Program-made: the position numbers and the translations under genes
The notes under the pieces: generated by a model
Databases searched by the model: none
Told to the model about the DNA's origin: nothing
Seen by the model: the letters and a program-made list of their open reading frames with translations, nothing else
Part shown: positions 52,309 to 60,906 of the stretch, piece after piece
Numbering within the stretch: position 1 is the first letter of the stretch
Layout: each line of letters opens with the position of its first letter
Origin: Verrucomicrobiales bacterium
GTDB lineage: Bacteria > Verrucomicrobiota > Verrucomicrobiia > Limisphaerales > UBA9464
Direction of reading: 5' to 3'
Length of the DNA: 64,000 bases
Assembly (NCBI GenBank): GCA_027488845.1
Contig: JAIYBC010000016.1
Span: 1-64,000 of the forward strand

Positions 52309-53745
52309 TCAGCCCAACAGGATGACCTTGCAGGCCTTCTCCAGCTTCTTCATCTGGGCCGCTGACTTCGCCTCGATGTAGCAGCGGATCAGGGGCTCCG
52401 TGCCGCTGGCGCGGAAGGCCACCCATTCGCGGTTGGGAAGCAGGAACTTGAAGCCGTCGGTGGTGATGAATTTCTCCACCTTGAGGTTGCCGACCTTCTC
52501 CAGACCACCGGCGAGCCGGGCCAACAACGCCTCCTTCTTGTCCGCCGGAATCGCCACGTTGATCCGCGTGGTGTGGAACTCGCCGGTCTTCTTCTCCAGC
52601 TCCGCGAGGATCTTCATGAGCGGCTTCCGCTCCGTGGCCACCAGTTCCGCCATGAGCAGGCACGCGAGGATGCCGTCCTTCTCCGGAACATGCCCCTTCA
52701 CGCTGAGCCCTCCGGACTCCTCGCCGCCCACGATGATCGGGCCGGCTTCCATCAGGGCACCGATGTACTTGAAGCCGACCGGCGTCTCATGGAGCTCGAC
52801 GCCCAGCAACTCGGCGACGGCGTCGACCTGATGGCTGGTCGGCACGGTGCGGACCACGCCGCCGGTCCAACCGCGGTTCTTTTTCAGGTGGTACAGCGCC
52901 AGGGCGAGGATCTGGTTCGGGGTGAGCCAGGTCCCGTCCCGGTCCACGATGCCAAAGCGGTCCGCATCCCCATCGAGGCCCAATCCCAAGGTCGCCTTCC
53001 CGCCCAGGATGGCCTTGCGCGCCTCTTCCATGCCCTCGGCATTGGGTTCCGGATGATGACCGCCGAAGCTGGGATTCAGTTCGTCATGGAACCGGAGCAC
53101 CTTCGCTCCGCCGTCCTCCTCGAGCAGGGTGTCGAGGTAGCCACGGCCGGTTCCGTACATCAGCTCCACCGCGATCCTCAGACGGGCCTTGCGGATCACG
53201 TCGAAGTCGATGAGACGGCGCACCTGCTTCAGGTAGGACGGCATCGGATCGAAGGTCTTGCATTCGAAGGTACCGACCACCGCCGACTTGAATGTCCAGC
53301 CGGCTTCCTGATGTCCGCGAATGGCGGCCTCGATCTTCTTGGTGACCTCAGGCGGCGCGGCGGCGCCGTTGGACACGCTGAACTTCAGTCCCTGATATTC
53401 CGCCGGATTGTGGCTGGCGGTCATGTTGACGCCGCCGATGGCCTTCCGGGCGCGGATGGTGTGGGCGATGACCGGTGTCGGAGCGTCCCGCTGGCAGAGC
53501 AGGGGAATCAAGCCGTTGGCGGCCAGCACTTCGGCAACGGCGAGGGAGAATTCGCGACCGAGGAAACGGGTGTCATGCCCGATGACGACCTCGGGCTTGC
53601 GCCCATGGATCGTGGACGCCGGATCGGCCAACTCCGCCTTGAGGTAGTCGGCAATGCCCTGTGCCGCGAACCGGACGTTCTCGAAAGTGAAGTCGCGCGC
53701 GATGAGGCCGCGCCAACCGGAGGTGCCAAACTTGATCGACGTCAT
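52309..53745 (-). CDS. phosphohexomutase (phosphoglucomutase/phosphomannomutase family)
   Basis: The 478-residue protein is of the alpha-D-phosphohexomutase family: IKFGTSGWRGL at the start, the catalytic phosphoserine loop TASHNPAEYQG, the Mg site LDGDADRFG, the sugar-binding GGEESGG and the phosphate-binding RASGTEPLIR. Such enzymes interconvert glucose 1- and 6-phosphate or the mannose pair. Specificity cannot be fixed by sequence. The gene converges with the haem protein gene, 35 bases apart. The frame runs 83 codons further upstream without conservation. Confidence 0.94.
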   Translation of the reverse strand: MTSIKFGTSGWRGLIARDFTFENVRFAAQGIADYLKAELADPASTIHGRKPEVVIGHDTRFLGREFSLAVAEVLAANGLIPLLCQRDAPTPVIAHTIRARKAIGGVNMTASHNPAEYQGLKFSVSNGAAAPPEVTKKIEAAIRGHQEAGWTFKSAVVGTFECKTFDPMPSYLKQVRRLIDFDVIRKARLRIAVELMYGTGRGYLDTLLEEDGGAKVLRFHDELNPSFGGHHPEPNAEGMEEARKAILGGKATLGLGLDGDADRFGIVDRDGTWLTPNQILALALYHLKKNRGWTGGVVRTVPTSHQVDAVAELLGVELHETPVGFKYIGALMEAGPIIVGGEESGGLSVKGHVPEKDGILACLLMAELVATERKPLMKILAELEKKTGEFHTTRINVAIPADKKEALLARLAGGLEKVGNLKVEKFITTDGFKFLLPNREWVAFRASGTEPLIRCYIEAKSAAQMKKLEKACKVILLG

Positions 53746-53878
53746 GCAGGGAGTCTTCCGGAATCCCCCGGGGAAGCGCAAGCTACCGGACGGCCGGCTC
53801 GCCTTCGGCCTTGCGGAACGGTATTGAAGCCCGGCTGTCGACACAGGACTGCGTCCGCCGGACGTCCAGCCGTGTGGA

Positions 53879-54028
53879 TCAACGCCCCTTCGAGCCGGCG
53901 GCCGCCTTGCTGAGCGCGTCCAGATGTTCGGTTTCGGCGCATTCGTTGCTGATCCAAGAGTGGATCCCGAGGACCCAGAAGGAGACGAGGACAACGGCGG
54001 CGGCGAAGATCAGGAAGGAAGTGGTCAT
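53879..54028 (-). CDS. 49-residue single-helix membrane protein
   Basis: A 49-codon frame from the ATG at 54028 encodes MTTSFLIFAAAVVLVSFWVL and a further 29 hydrophilic residues. One membrane helix covers about residues 4-23. A GGGG run lies about nine bases before the ATG. It lies between the DoxX gene and the phosphohexomutase gene on the same strand. No family recognised; it could be a small membrane peptide or a non-coding frame. Confidence 0.4.
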   Translation of the reverse strand: MTTSFLIFAAAVVLVSFWVLGIHSWISNECAETEHLDALSKAAAGSKGR

Positions 54029-54150
54029 GAGTCGAACCCCGGCGTTGCGGCACCATGCCGTCCCGATGGGGTGGCCATTTCCTAGAGCATACGCCGCGGC
54101 GCGGCTTTCCGTGGGTTGTCCGTGTCTGCCCGGATCTTGGCCCGAAAACG

Positions 54151-54549
54151 CTACTTCTTCGCGGGTTTCTTGGCCGGTTCGGGCTTGGTAAAGAGTGCTG
54201 GGAACGAATCCGCATGGCGCCAGAGCAGGAATGCCGAAAGGGCCGCCACGACCGCCGCGGGGACCCAATTCACCCGGTGCACCAGCGCGTGGAAGAGGAC
54301 GATGTTGACCACCACCGGACCGCAAAGCGTCAGGCCCAGCGGAACCCGCCGCAGGAGCAGCAGGAGTCCGGCTGACACTTCCAATCCATGCACCACCCAC
54401 AGCACGTGTGTGGATTCGAGAAGGCGCAGGAATTCCCCACCCTTGCCGCCCGGTGTGGGGAGGTGGAGGAAGTTGTGGAATCCGTTGACGCCGAAGACGA
54501 GGAGGGCACCGCCGAGTCCGATTCGGGCCAGGAAGGTCAGGAACTTCAT
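54151..54549 (-). CDS. DoxX-like membrane protein
   Basis: The 132-residue protein has four membrane helices and short loops: LARIGLGGALLVFGVNGF, LWVVHGLEVSAGLLLLL, LTLCGPVVVNIVLFHALV and VPAAVVAALSAFLLW, then a Lys/Pro-rich tail. It is of DoxX type, though different from the DoxX-like protein at 15.2 kb (that one has a long N-terminal extension). DoxX proteins are small membrane partners of redox systems or of superoxide defence; here nothing adjacent supports a role. Confidence 0.8.
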   Translation of the reverse strand: MKFLTFLARIGLGGALLVFGVNGFHNFLHLPTPGGKGGEFLRLLESTHVLWVVHGLEVSAGLLLLLRRVPLGLTLCGPVVVNIVLFHALVHRVNWVPAAVVAALSAFLLWRHADSFPALFTKPEPAKKPAKK

Positions 54550-54701
54550 TTTCAGTCGGGTTGAGGGGAAGGGCGGTGGATGGTTTCCCGCCCTGACCGA
54601 TGCATAGCAGGCGGACTCGGGCTGCGCCTGTGGAAAAGGGCGGCCTGGCTTCCTGTGCGCGAAAACGTCCCGATCTTCGACCCGCCGACCGACGGGAATC
54701 T

Positions 54702-55217
54702 CTAGAGAACGCGCACCAAAGTTTGCGTCGTGGCCCGACCGCCGATCTCGATCTTCACGGAATCCCCTTCCTTGCGGCCGACCAGTTGGCTTCCCAACGG
54801 GGACTGGGGAGTGATCACCATGACCTCGGCACCATCAAAGACCACCTCGGTGCCGCCGGCCCTGGAGCAGATGAAGTAGCGGGAAGTCTCCTTCCGGTGG
54901 GACACCTCGACGTACGCACCCACGTCGACGGGGAGTCCGTTGGAGAAGTCGCGTGGTTCCATGGCGCCGATCGTGTGGATCGAGAACTCGATCTCCGCGG
55001 CCTGACGGGATTGGCCGCGCGCGAGGTAGGAGGCCTCGAGGCCGCGGGTGTCGTATTTGTTCTCCGCCTTGCTCTGTTCGTGGGTGGCCTCGTACCGGGC
55101 GACCGTGGCCGCCTTGAAATACAGGGCGAGGTCGGCGGAGAGCTTCTCGACGATCGCTTGGAGCAGGGCCTTCTTGTTCACGGTGATGACGGGCGCGGAT
55201 TGAACGGGGATTGGCAT
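54702..55217 (-). CDS. GreA/GreB-family transcription factor-like protein
   Basis: The 171-residue protein has a helical N-terminal segment with the ENKYDTRGLEASYLARGQ motif seen in a Gre-like subfamily, and a C-terminal FKBP-like Gre domain (about 95-170; VDVGAYVEV, SPLGSQLVGRKEGDSV). True GreA has a longer antiparallel coiled coil with acidic tip residues that reach into RNA polymerase; here the helices are different. A role as a transcription factor or competitor at the secondary channel is plausible but not shown. Confidence 0.78.
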   Translation of the reverse strand: MPIPVQSAPVITVNKKALLQAIVEKLSADLALYFKAATVARYEATHEQSKAENKYDTRGLEASYLARGQSRQAAEIEFSIHTIGAMEPRDFSNGLPVDVGAYVEVSHRKETSRYFICSRAGGTEVVFDGAEVMVITPQSPLGSQLVGRKEGDSVKIEIGGRATTQTLVRVL

Positions 55218-55289
55218 CCGCAGGGAACCTCAAATCCGTCCAAGGAATCTTTCTCGTCCTGCCGGTCCCGTATCGACATCCTCATCCCA

Positions 55290-56147
55290 ATGAGCACACG
55301 TGACGCCGAATCCACGATGGCGGTCTTCCTCGACCTCGAGAACATCGCGCTCGGTGCGCGCGACGCGCACTTCCCGAGGTTCGACATCCAGAAGGTGCTG
55401 GAGCGACTGCTGCTCAAGGGCCACATCGTGGTGAAGAAGGCCTACTGCGACTTCGACCGCTACAAGGAGTTCAAGCGGGACCTCCATGAGGCGGCTTTCG
55501 AGCTGATCGAGATCCCGCACGTCCGCCAGTCCGGCAAGAACTCGGCGGACATCCGAATGGTCGTGGACGCCCTCGACCTCTGCTACACCAAGGGGCATGT
55601 GGACACCTTCGTCATCCTGAGCGGCGACTCGGATTTCTCACCGTTGGTCAGCAAGCTTCGCGAGAACGACAAGACGGTCATCGGTGTCGGGGTCAAGAAC
55701 TCCACCTCGGACCTGTTCATCAACAACTGCGACACCTTCATCTACTACGACGACCTCGTGCGAACGGCTCCGATCCGTGTCCGGGCTCGTGCGAAGACCA
55801 CGTCGACGGCTGCCCCGGCATCCTCTTCCTCGGCGTCGAAGTCCCCCGTGGGCGGTGCCGGTTCCTCGGCTGCGGCCGCAGGCGATGCCAAGGCCCTGTC
55901 GTTGGACAAGACCCTCGACCTGGTGGTCGAGACCATCGAGGACATGGCGGATGAACGCGACGAGGACGAATTGATCTGGGGCTCGATGGTCAAGCAGGCG
56001 ATCCAGCGTCGGAAGCCCGGGTTCAGCGAACGGCCGCATGGATTCCGTTCCTTCAACGACCTGTTGAAGGAGGCGGAGAAGCGGGGGCTCATCGACCTCG
56101 AGGCCGACGCCAAGTCCGGCGGCTACATCGTCCGCCCGGTGGACTGA
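55290..56147 (+). CDS. NYN-domain RNase-like protein with LOTUS/OST-HTH domain
   Basis: The 285-residue product joins a NYN (PIN-like) nuclease domain (about 10-155) with acidic active-site residues D15, D87, D113 and D115 (FLDLENI, SADIRM, LSGDSDF), a Ser/Ala/Pro-rich linker (about 160-200) and a C-terminal OST-HTH/LOTUS domain (about 201-285; WGSMVKQAIQRRKPGF, FRSFNDLLKEAE). NYN-LOTUS proteins occur in bacteria and eukaryotes (MARF1, limkain) and are thought to cut or bind RNA. The ATG at 55290 follows a CCCA leader without a ribosome-binding site. Its 3' end overlaps the convergent permease gene by 25 bases. Confidence 0.88.
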   Translation: MSTRDAESTMAVFLDLENIALGARDAHFPRFDIQKVLERLLLKGHIVVKKAYCDFDRYKEFKRDLHEAAFELIEIPHVRQSGKNSADIRMVVDALDLCYTKGHVDTFVILSGDSDFSPLVSKLRENDKTVIGVGVKNSTSDLFINNCDTFIYYDDLVRTAPIRVRARAKTTSTAAPASSSSASKSPVGGAGSSAAAAGDAKALSLDKTLDLVVETIEDMADERDEDELIWGSMVKQAIQRRKPGFSERPHGFRSFNDLLKEAEKRGLIDLEADAKSGGYIVRPVD

Positions 56148-57796
56148 TCTGCGACGGTTGCCGTGTCGGCCGACGTCGTGGCCCCCATGCCGGGCGCCAG
56201 CGAGGCCGCCGCGCGGAAATCTCCATGGAGGCGTGACTTGGCATAGGTCAGTGCCAGGAGGGAGAAGGTGGCGCCAACCGCCAACGTCATCACCAGGACG
56301 CCCTTGAAATCGAGGCCTCCTAGAAGTCCTCCAAGGGTGAGCACAAGGAGCAGGACCAGCCAGGGGCCCATGACGACGATGAGGAACGGTTCCTGACGGA
56401 GTTGCGTTCGCCGGGTCGACGCGCCGATCCAAAGTCCGAGGTGGGCGAGTGAGAGCGAGTCCAGGACCAGGAACCCACCCCGGCCGGTCATGGTGAACAG
56501 CCATTCGATCGATTCAGCGTTCCGGAGTGCTTCCCCGGACAGGACCGCCACCGTGATTCCCGCGTCGAGGACGAGGAGGGACAGGATCGGCTTCAGGTAG
56601 TTCCGGCGCAGCGCAAGCAGGTGTTCCTGCACATGGCGCCGGTCATCGACGGGCAGCGTCAGCAAGAGCTCCATCGCGCCGGAACGCCGGGCATCGAAGA
56701 ACGACCGCTGGGCGTCGTTGGAAAGGCACGCCTTGAGAAACAGGTGAAGCAGGATCGACAACGCCACCCAGGCCGGGAACTCGAAGAAATCGGATCCGAA
56801 GGCGAGCCCGATCCCCGTCCAAGCCGCAAGGATCACGCCGCCGCCGATCCAGGGATTCCAGCCCTTCCAGCGCGAACGCAGGTTCGGCCACGTGAAGGGG
56901 ATCGTGTCGAGGATCTCCCTGCGCGCCTCCCCGGAGGTCAGAGTCCGTGAGCGGACGAAAGCCAGGAGGCGTTCGATGGGCCCCGGTCTTCCCGCGGCTT
57001 CCGGCCGGTCCTTCCATGCGTGACGAAGCCGGCGTTGGGTCGCGAAAAGGAATCCTCCGGAGGTTGCAGCGAGGGTGGCCATTCCGAGGAGATACCCCAT
57101 GCGCCAACCTTGGAAGACCTGCGGCATGGAGAAGGCCAGGGTGGTTCCGGGACTCAGCAGGAAGAGCGGTGCGACCAGCAGACGGACGGACGTACCGTCG
57201 AATCCCTTGTCCAAAAGCAGCGCCTGAAGGATGCCTCCGATGCCTGGGAGGCCGCCGGCGATGAGGAGCGTGAGGGCCAAGGACCGGGTCTGCACCTGTT
57301 GGAACCCGCCCCGGAACGTGGAAAGGAAAAGCGACAGCGACAAGGACCAGGCCAAGGTGAGCAGGAGGGCCAGTGAAGCACGCAGGTAATCCATTCCGCC
57401 GACACCGCCGCACAGCATCGGCAGGCCAAGGACCGGAAGGATGGCGAGGAGGCTGTACACGGAGGACAGGGAACCAGCGGCCAGCTTTCCTGCGAGGACG
57501 TCGAACGGGCGCAGATCGGTCAGGAAAAGCAGCCCAAGGGTCCCTTCGCGGACCTCGCCGCTGATGGAGTCCGAGACCAGCAGTGTCCCGACACCCAGTG
57601 CGACCATGAATGCGGTCCAGAAGAGTCCCACGAAGAGCGCCATTCCGAGCTCACGTGGAGCCACGAGGCCGACGACCTTCACGATGAACGCCGCGACGGC
57701 AAGGGCGAGGCCGGCGGCGGCGCATCGGCCCCAGAACGTCTGGCCCCTCCGGGACGCTAGCCGGAGTTCGCGGTTGGCGACCGGAAGGCGTTCCAT
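56123..57796 (-). CDS. ABC-2-type permease protein
   Basis: The 557-residue protein has about twelve membrane helices arranged as two ABC-2-like blocks. It starts MERLPVANRELRLASRRGQTFW, typical of ABC-2 permeases; SDSISGEVREGTLGLLFLTDLR is the conserved cytoplasmic helix-loop. No ATPase gene is next to it. The substrate is unknown. The start lies within four bases of the stop of the sialidase-like gene on the same strand, so both may be in one transcript. Its end overlaps the convergent NYN gene by 25 bases. Confidence 0.85.
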   Translation of the reverse strand: MERLPVANRELRLASRRGQTFWGRCAAAGLALAVAAFIVKVVGLVAPRELGMALFVGLFWTAFMVALGVGTLLVSDSISGEVREGTLGLLFLTDLRPFDVLAGKLAAGSLSSVYSLLAILPVLGLPMLCGGVGGMDYLRASLALLLTLAWSLSLSLFLSTFRGGFQQVQTRSLALTLLIAGGLPGIGGILQALLLDKGFDGTSVRLLVAPLFLLSPGTTLAFSMPQVFQGWRMGYLLGMATLAATSGGFLFATQRRLRHAWKDRPEAAGRPGPIERLLAFVRSRTLTSGEARREILDTIPFTWPNLRSRWKGWNPWIGGGVILAAWTGIGLAFGSDFFEFPAWVALSILLHLFLKACLSNDAQRSFFDARRSGAMELLLTLPVDDRRHVQEHLLALRRNYLKPILSLLVLDAGITVAVLSGEALRNAESIEWLFTMTGRGGFLVLDSLSLAHLGLWIGASTRRTQLRQEPFLIVVMGPWLVLLLVLTLGGLLGGLDFKGVLVMTLAVGATFSLLALTYAKSRLHGDFRAAASLAPGMGATTSADTATVADQSTGRTM

Positions 57797-57800
57797 GCGC

Positions 57801-58844
57801 TCAAAGCCTGGATGGATCGACGACCACGTGGCGGATCTTCTCCCGCTTCCAGGTGTAGGTGATGTGGATCCGGCCATCCTTCGACTGGATGACCGCGGGG
57901 TAGCTGAGTTCGCCTGGATTCCGGTCCAAGGCGCCGTTGCCTGCTGCCGTGGTGGACTCGAGGTCCTGGACGTGTCTCCAGTCCTTGCCGTCGCGGGAAA
58001 CGGCGATGCCGATGGTGGCTCGGCTGCCGGCGTCCGGATTGTATACCAGCAGGGCGCGTCCGTCCTGGAGCATCACCGCGTCGATGCCGCTGTTCGGGTT
58101 GGGTAAGGGGGTTTTCGCGACGGGAGTCCACGTACGGCCACCGTCGCGGCTCCAGGTCTCGGCCACGACCTTCTGGCGGGTACGCAGCAGGGCCTGGATC
58201 CGGTCCGGCGCCCAGGCAAGCAGGGTCGGTTGGATGGCGCCCCAGTCGTTGGTGCCATTGAGTGCCGGGGTCCGCGACCATTCCGTGAAGGGCGGACGGC
58301 TCCATTCCATGTGGACCCGCCAACCGGCGTCCTCCGAACTCGAACCGAAGAGCCAGGTGCCGTCGGCAAGCCGGATGGGCTTGTTGCGAACCGGGCCGAC
58401 CAGACCGTCGGGAAGCCGGGTGCTTTTGCTCCAGGTCTTGCCGCCGTCCTTGGACGACTGGTGGCGTCCCCACCAGGTGTCGGGGCTTGGTCCGACCTTG
58501 TAGAAGAGGTGGAGAGGACCGGACGGTTCCTGGATGAGGACCGGGTTCCAACAGGCATATTGTGGGGCGCCGGAGTCTTCGTTCCCGCGGGCCACCTCGA
58601 CCGGAGTGCCCCAATGTCCGCCCTCCCGGGGAGCGTACCAGATGACCACGTCCTTTGCCCGCTCCGCCGTTCCGCCGAACCAGGCCGCCGCAATGCCGGT
58701 CGGCGTCTCCACGATGGTCGATGCGTGCGACGATCGGGTCGGAGGGACACCGGCCACGAAGGAGTTCCCAACGATGGCGTCGGCGGAAACGACGGCCGGG
58801 ATCAAGCCCAGCCAAGCCAGGAATCGTGAACGGGGATGGGACAT
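57801..58844 (-). CDS. secreted sialidase/BNR-repeat-like protein
   Basis: The 347-residue protein has a signal peptide (about 1-21) and a six-bladed propeller with Asp-box motifs (SKDGGKTWS, SRDGGRTWT, SRDGKDWRH). The opening RSSHASTIVETPTG and the WNPVLIQ, NKPIRLADG and SYPAVIQSKDG segments fit bacterial exo-alpha-sialidase-like proteins of the PVC type. True sialidase catalytic residues (Arg triad, Tyr) are not all evident, so the substrate is uncertain. Four bases downstream begins the ABC-2 permease gene. Confidence 0.85.
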   Translation of the reverse strand: MSHPRSRFLAWLGLIPAVVSADAIVGNSFVAGVPPTRSSHASTIVETPTGIAAAWFGGTAERAKDVVIWYAPREGGHWGTPVEVARGNEDSGAPQYACWNPVLIQEPSGPLHLFYKVGPSPDTWWGRHQSSKDGGKTWSKSTRLPDGLVGPVRNKPIRLADGTWLFGSSSEDAGWRVHMEWSRPPFTEWSRTPALNGTNDWGAIQPTLLAWAPDRIQALLRTRQKVVAETWSRDGGRTWTPVAKTPLPNPNSGIDAVMLQDGRALLVYNPDAGSRATIGIAVSRDGKDWRHVQDLESTTAAGNGALDRNPGELSYPAVIQSKDGRIHITYTWKREKIRHVVVDPSRL

Positions 58845-58901
58845 GGGTGAGGTCTACGGCTTCCGGGCGGAAAACCCAAACAAGAACCGGTTGCGAGCCG
58901 A

Positions 58902-58972
58902 ATCCATACGGAAGGGACCCTCACGCCAATGTGCCAAGCCGCGAAGCGAGGGGAAGGGAAGCGGAGGTCCTG
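58902..58972 (+). repeat. dispersed intergenic repeat, copy 2
   Basis: Second copy of the repeat at 22185-22252 (same strand), in the gap between the CotH and sialidase-like genes. It shares the blocks GGAAGGGACCCTCACGCCAA and AGCCGCGAAGC with copy 1. Confidence 0.55.
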
Positions 58973-59084
58973 CAGTGGAAACGACGGACTTCGGTCGCCT
59001 TCTTCATCGAGCCTCCAATCCCTGTTCGACGTTGGCGGATGTGCGTTTCTGAGGGGCCTGCCGCCGACTTCGGATTGCTTCCGA

Positions 59085-60785
59085 TCAGGGATCATTGATC
59101 CGGCTGAGGACCATCGAGTCGGCGTCGAATTCCACAACGCCGGAGTCCGCGCGCAATTCGGCGATCAACACCGCATCCTGTTCACCGCCGAGATCCCGGC
59201 GGCCGCCCTCTTGGCCGGGAACGCCGAAGTCATACCGGAGGACCCGCCAATCGTTGGAACCCTCCAGGCCCGCGCCGCGGCGGTTGCCGCTGATGCGGAT
59301 ACCCGCGCCGCGTCCTCTTCCCGTCGCATCCGAGCCACGGACATCGATGGTCCTCGCCCGGGTCTCAAACCGATATCGGCCTGGAGGCAGGTTCAGGCGG
59401 GCACGCCAGGAGCCATAGGATCCCGGGCCGGAAACCTCGATCCGGAGGATCCGCTTTCCGTCGACCTTCACATCCGAGAAGTCGACGTCGTCACCCTCCT
59501 GACTGGTGGTCCAGGAACGCACCCGGCTCCGGCCATCCGGGTCGAACGCGATCGCATGGGGAGTCTGGTAGGCTTCGCCGTTGAAGGAAGCCATGCGAGA
59601 GCGGATGCGGTCCCGTGTGTCCTCCATGGCGGAAAGGATGCGCTGACGTTCCTCGTGTCTGCGTTCCTTCTCGTAGGCCTGAACCAGCCGCGTCCGTGCC
59701 CGCTCGAACACCCCGTCGACGAAGCCGGCGTTGTAGACGGTGTTGGTCAATTCCCGCATGCGGGCCACCAACCGGGCGGACATGCCCTCCAGTCCGAAAA
59801 TACTCGAGGCCACGACGCCGTTGAACCGGGGTGAGAACCCGCTCCTCGGATTCCGCCAAAGCTGATCCATGCCGTGCGGCATGAAGACCAACCGACCGGT
59901 GGTCGGGTCGTTGTAGATCCGGTAGTTGTTGCGCTGACGGGCATAGCCATCCCAGTCGTCGATCAGCACCTGGATCGCGGTGAACGAGATGAAGCGCTCG
60001 ACATCCACGATTTCGGCGAGCCTCCCAAGGCGGCGGCTCCTGTCCTGTTCCTTCAGGGCGCCCCTGAGCCTGTCGAGGTCGGCCCAGTCCGTCTCCCCTT
60101 CGCCGGAGGCCCGCCGGAGGTTCGAGTCGATGTCCTGGGAGAACTCCCCGTCGTAGAAGTTGCCCTTGGAGCTGCCGAAATGCTGTTTGAGGAACGGTTT
60201 GTCCCAGCCTCCTTTCACGACGTAGAGGCCCAGCCTCCGGCCGTTGACATGGACGAATCCGTGGGTGGCGCGCGGGGTCGGCACACCGCTGTTCAAGTAC
60301 ATCTCGGAGGCGAGCAGTTCGTCCATGCGGCCGGCATCCTGGATCGAGTTGTTGAGATGGAGCTTCCGGTGCCCGAAGCAGGTCTGGCCGTCCTGGACCT
60401 TGCCGAAGTTCAGGGTCAGGGCCGGGTTCTGGTCGAACTGCCGGAAGCTGCCCGCGGCGCCCTTCAGGTGGATGGCGACGTTGGTCCAGACCTGGCCGCC
60501 GGCCCTTACGGTGCAGAGCGCCTCGGGCCTCTCCGAAGTGAACGGCCCGGCGGCCCCGCGCAGCTTGGCCATTTCGCCGCGGGACAACTGGATCTCCCAG
60601 GTCAGGATCGGGCCGTCGAAGAGATCCTCCCGACGGATCGCCGCCGCACGGAGCGACGAGGCCGTCGCCGTCGCCAACGACAGCGCCAGCCAAAGGCAGC
60701 GGAGGAACTGGAGGTGGATTGCCGGCCCGGGGGACATCCACGGATGGATGCGAAGCCAGCGCGGATGTTCAAGGCGGGAAGTCAT
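59085..60785 (-). CDS. CotH kinase family protein
   Basis: The 566-residue protein is secreted (signal about 17-48) and contains a CotH domain (about 50-420): AIHLKGAAGSFRQFD, LHLNNSIQDAGRMDE, GFVHVNGRRLGLYVV and the WDGYARQRNNYRIYND catalytic-type segment. CotH proteins are kinase-like and phosphorylate spore coat or surface proteins. A beta-rich C-terminal domain (about 440-566) follows. The start may be the Met at residue 17 (60737), which gives a cleaner signal peptide. Confidence 0.87.
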   Translation of the reverse strand: MTSRLEHPRWLRIHPWMSPGPAIHLQFLRCLWLALSLATATASSLRAAAIRREDLFDGPILTWEIQLSRGEMAKLRGAAGPFTSERPEALCTVRAGGQVWTNVAIHLKGAAGSFRQFDQNPALTLNFGKVQDGQTCFGHRKLHLNNSIQDAGRMDELLASEMYLNSGVPTPRATHGFVHVNGRRLGLYVVKGGWDKPFLKQHFGSSKGNFYDGEFSQDIDSNLRRASGEGETDWADLDRLRGALKEQDRSRRLGRLAEIVDVERFISFTAIQVLIDDWDGYARQRNNYRIYNDPTTGRLVFMPHGMDQLWRNPRSGFSPRFNGVVASSIFGLEGMSARLVARMRELTNTVYNAGFVDGVFERARTRLVQAYEKERRHEERQRILSAMEDTRDRIRSRMASFNGEAYQTPHAIAFDPDGRSRVRSWTTSQEGDDVDFSDVKVDGKRILRIEVSGPGSYGSWRARLNLPPGRYRFETRARTIDVRGSDATGRGRGAGIRISGNRRGAGLEGSNDWRVLRYDFGVPGQEGGRRDLGGEQDAVLIAELRADSGVVEFDADSMVLSRINDP

Positions 60786-60870
60786 CTGGAGTCCAACACC
60801 CGGAGGCCCAGGGATTGGTTTCGGAAGGCTGTCGGTGCTACGGCGCCGCGGACGGGATCGTTCGAAACGA

Positions 60871-60898
60871 AAGAGCCCCGGCTTGCACCGGGGCTCTT
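60871..60898 (-). terminator. terminator of rpoD
   Basis: An 11-bp stem (AAGAGCCCCGG / CCGGGGCTCTT) with a 6-base loop, nine bases after the rpoD stop on the minus strand, followed by TCGTTTCG. T-tract partly T-rich; the palindrome is symmetric enough to work on both strands. Confidence 0.75.
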
Positions 60899-60906
60899 CT
60901 GTGGAC

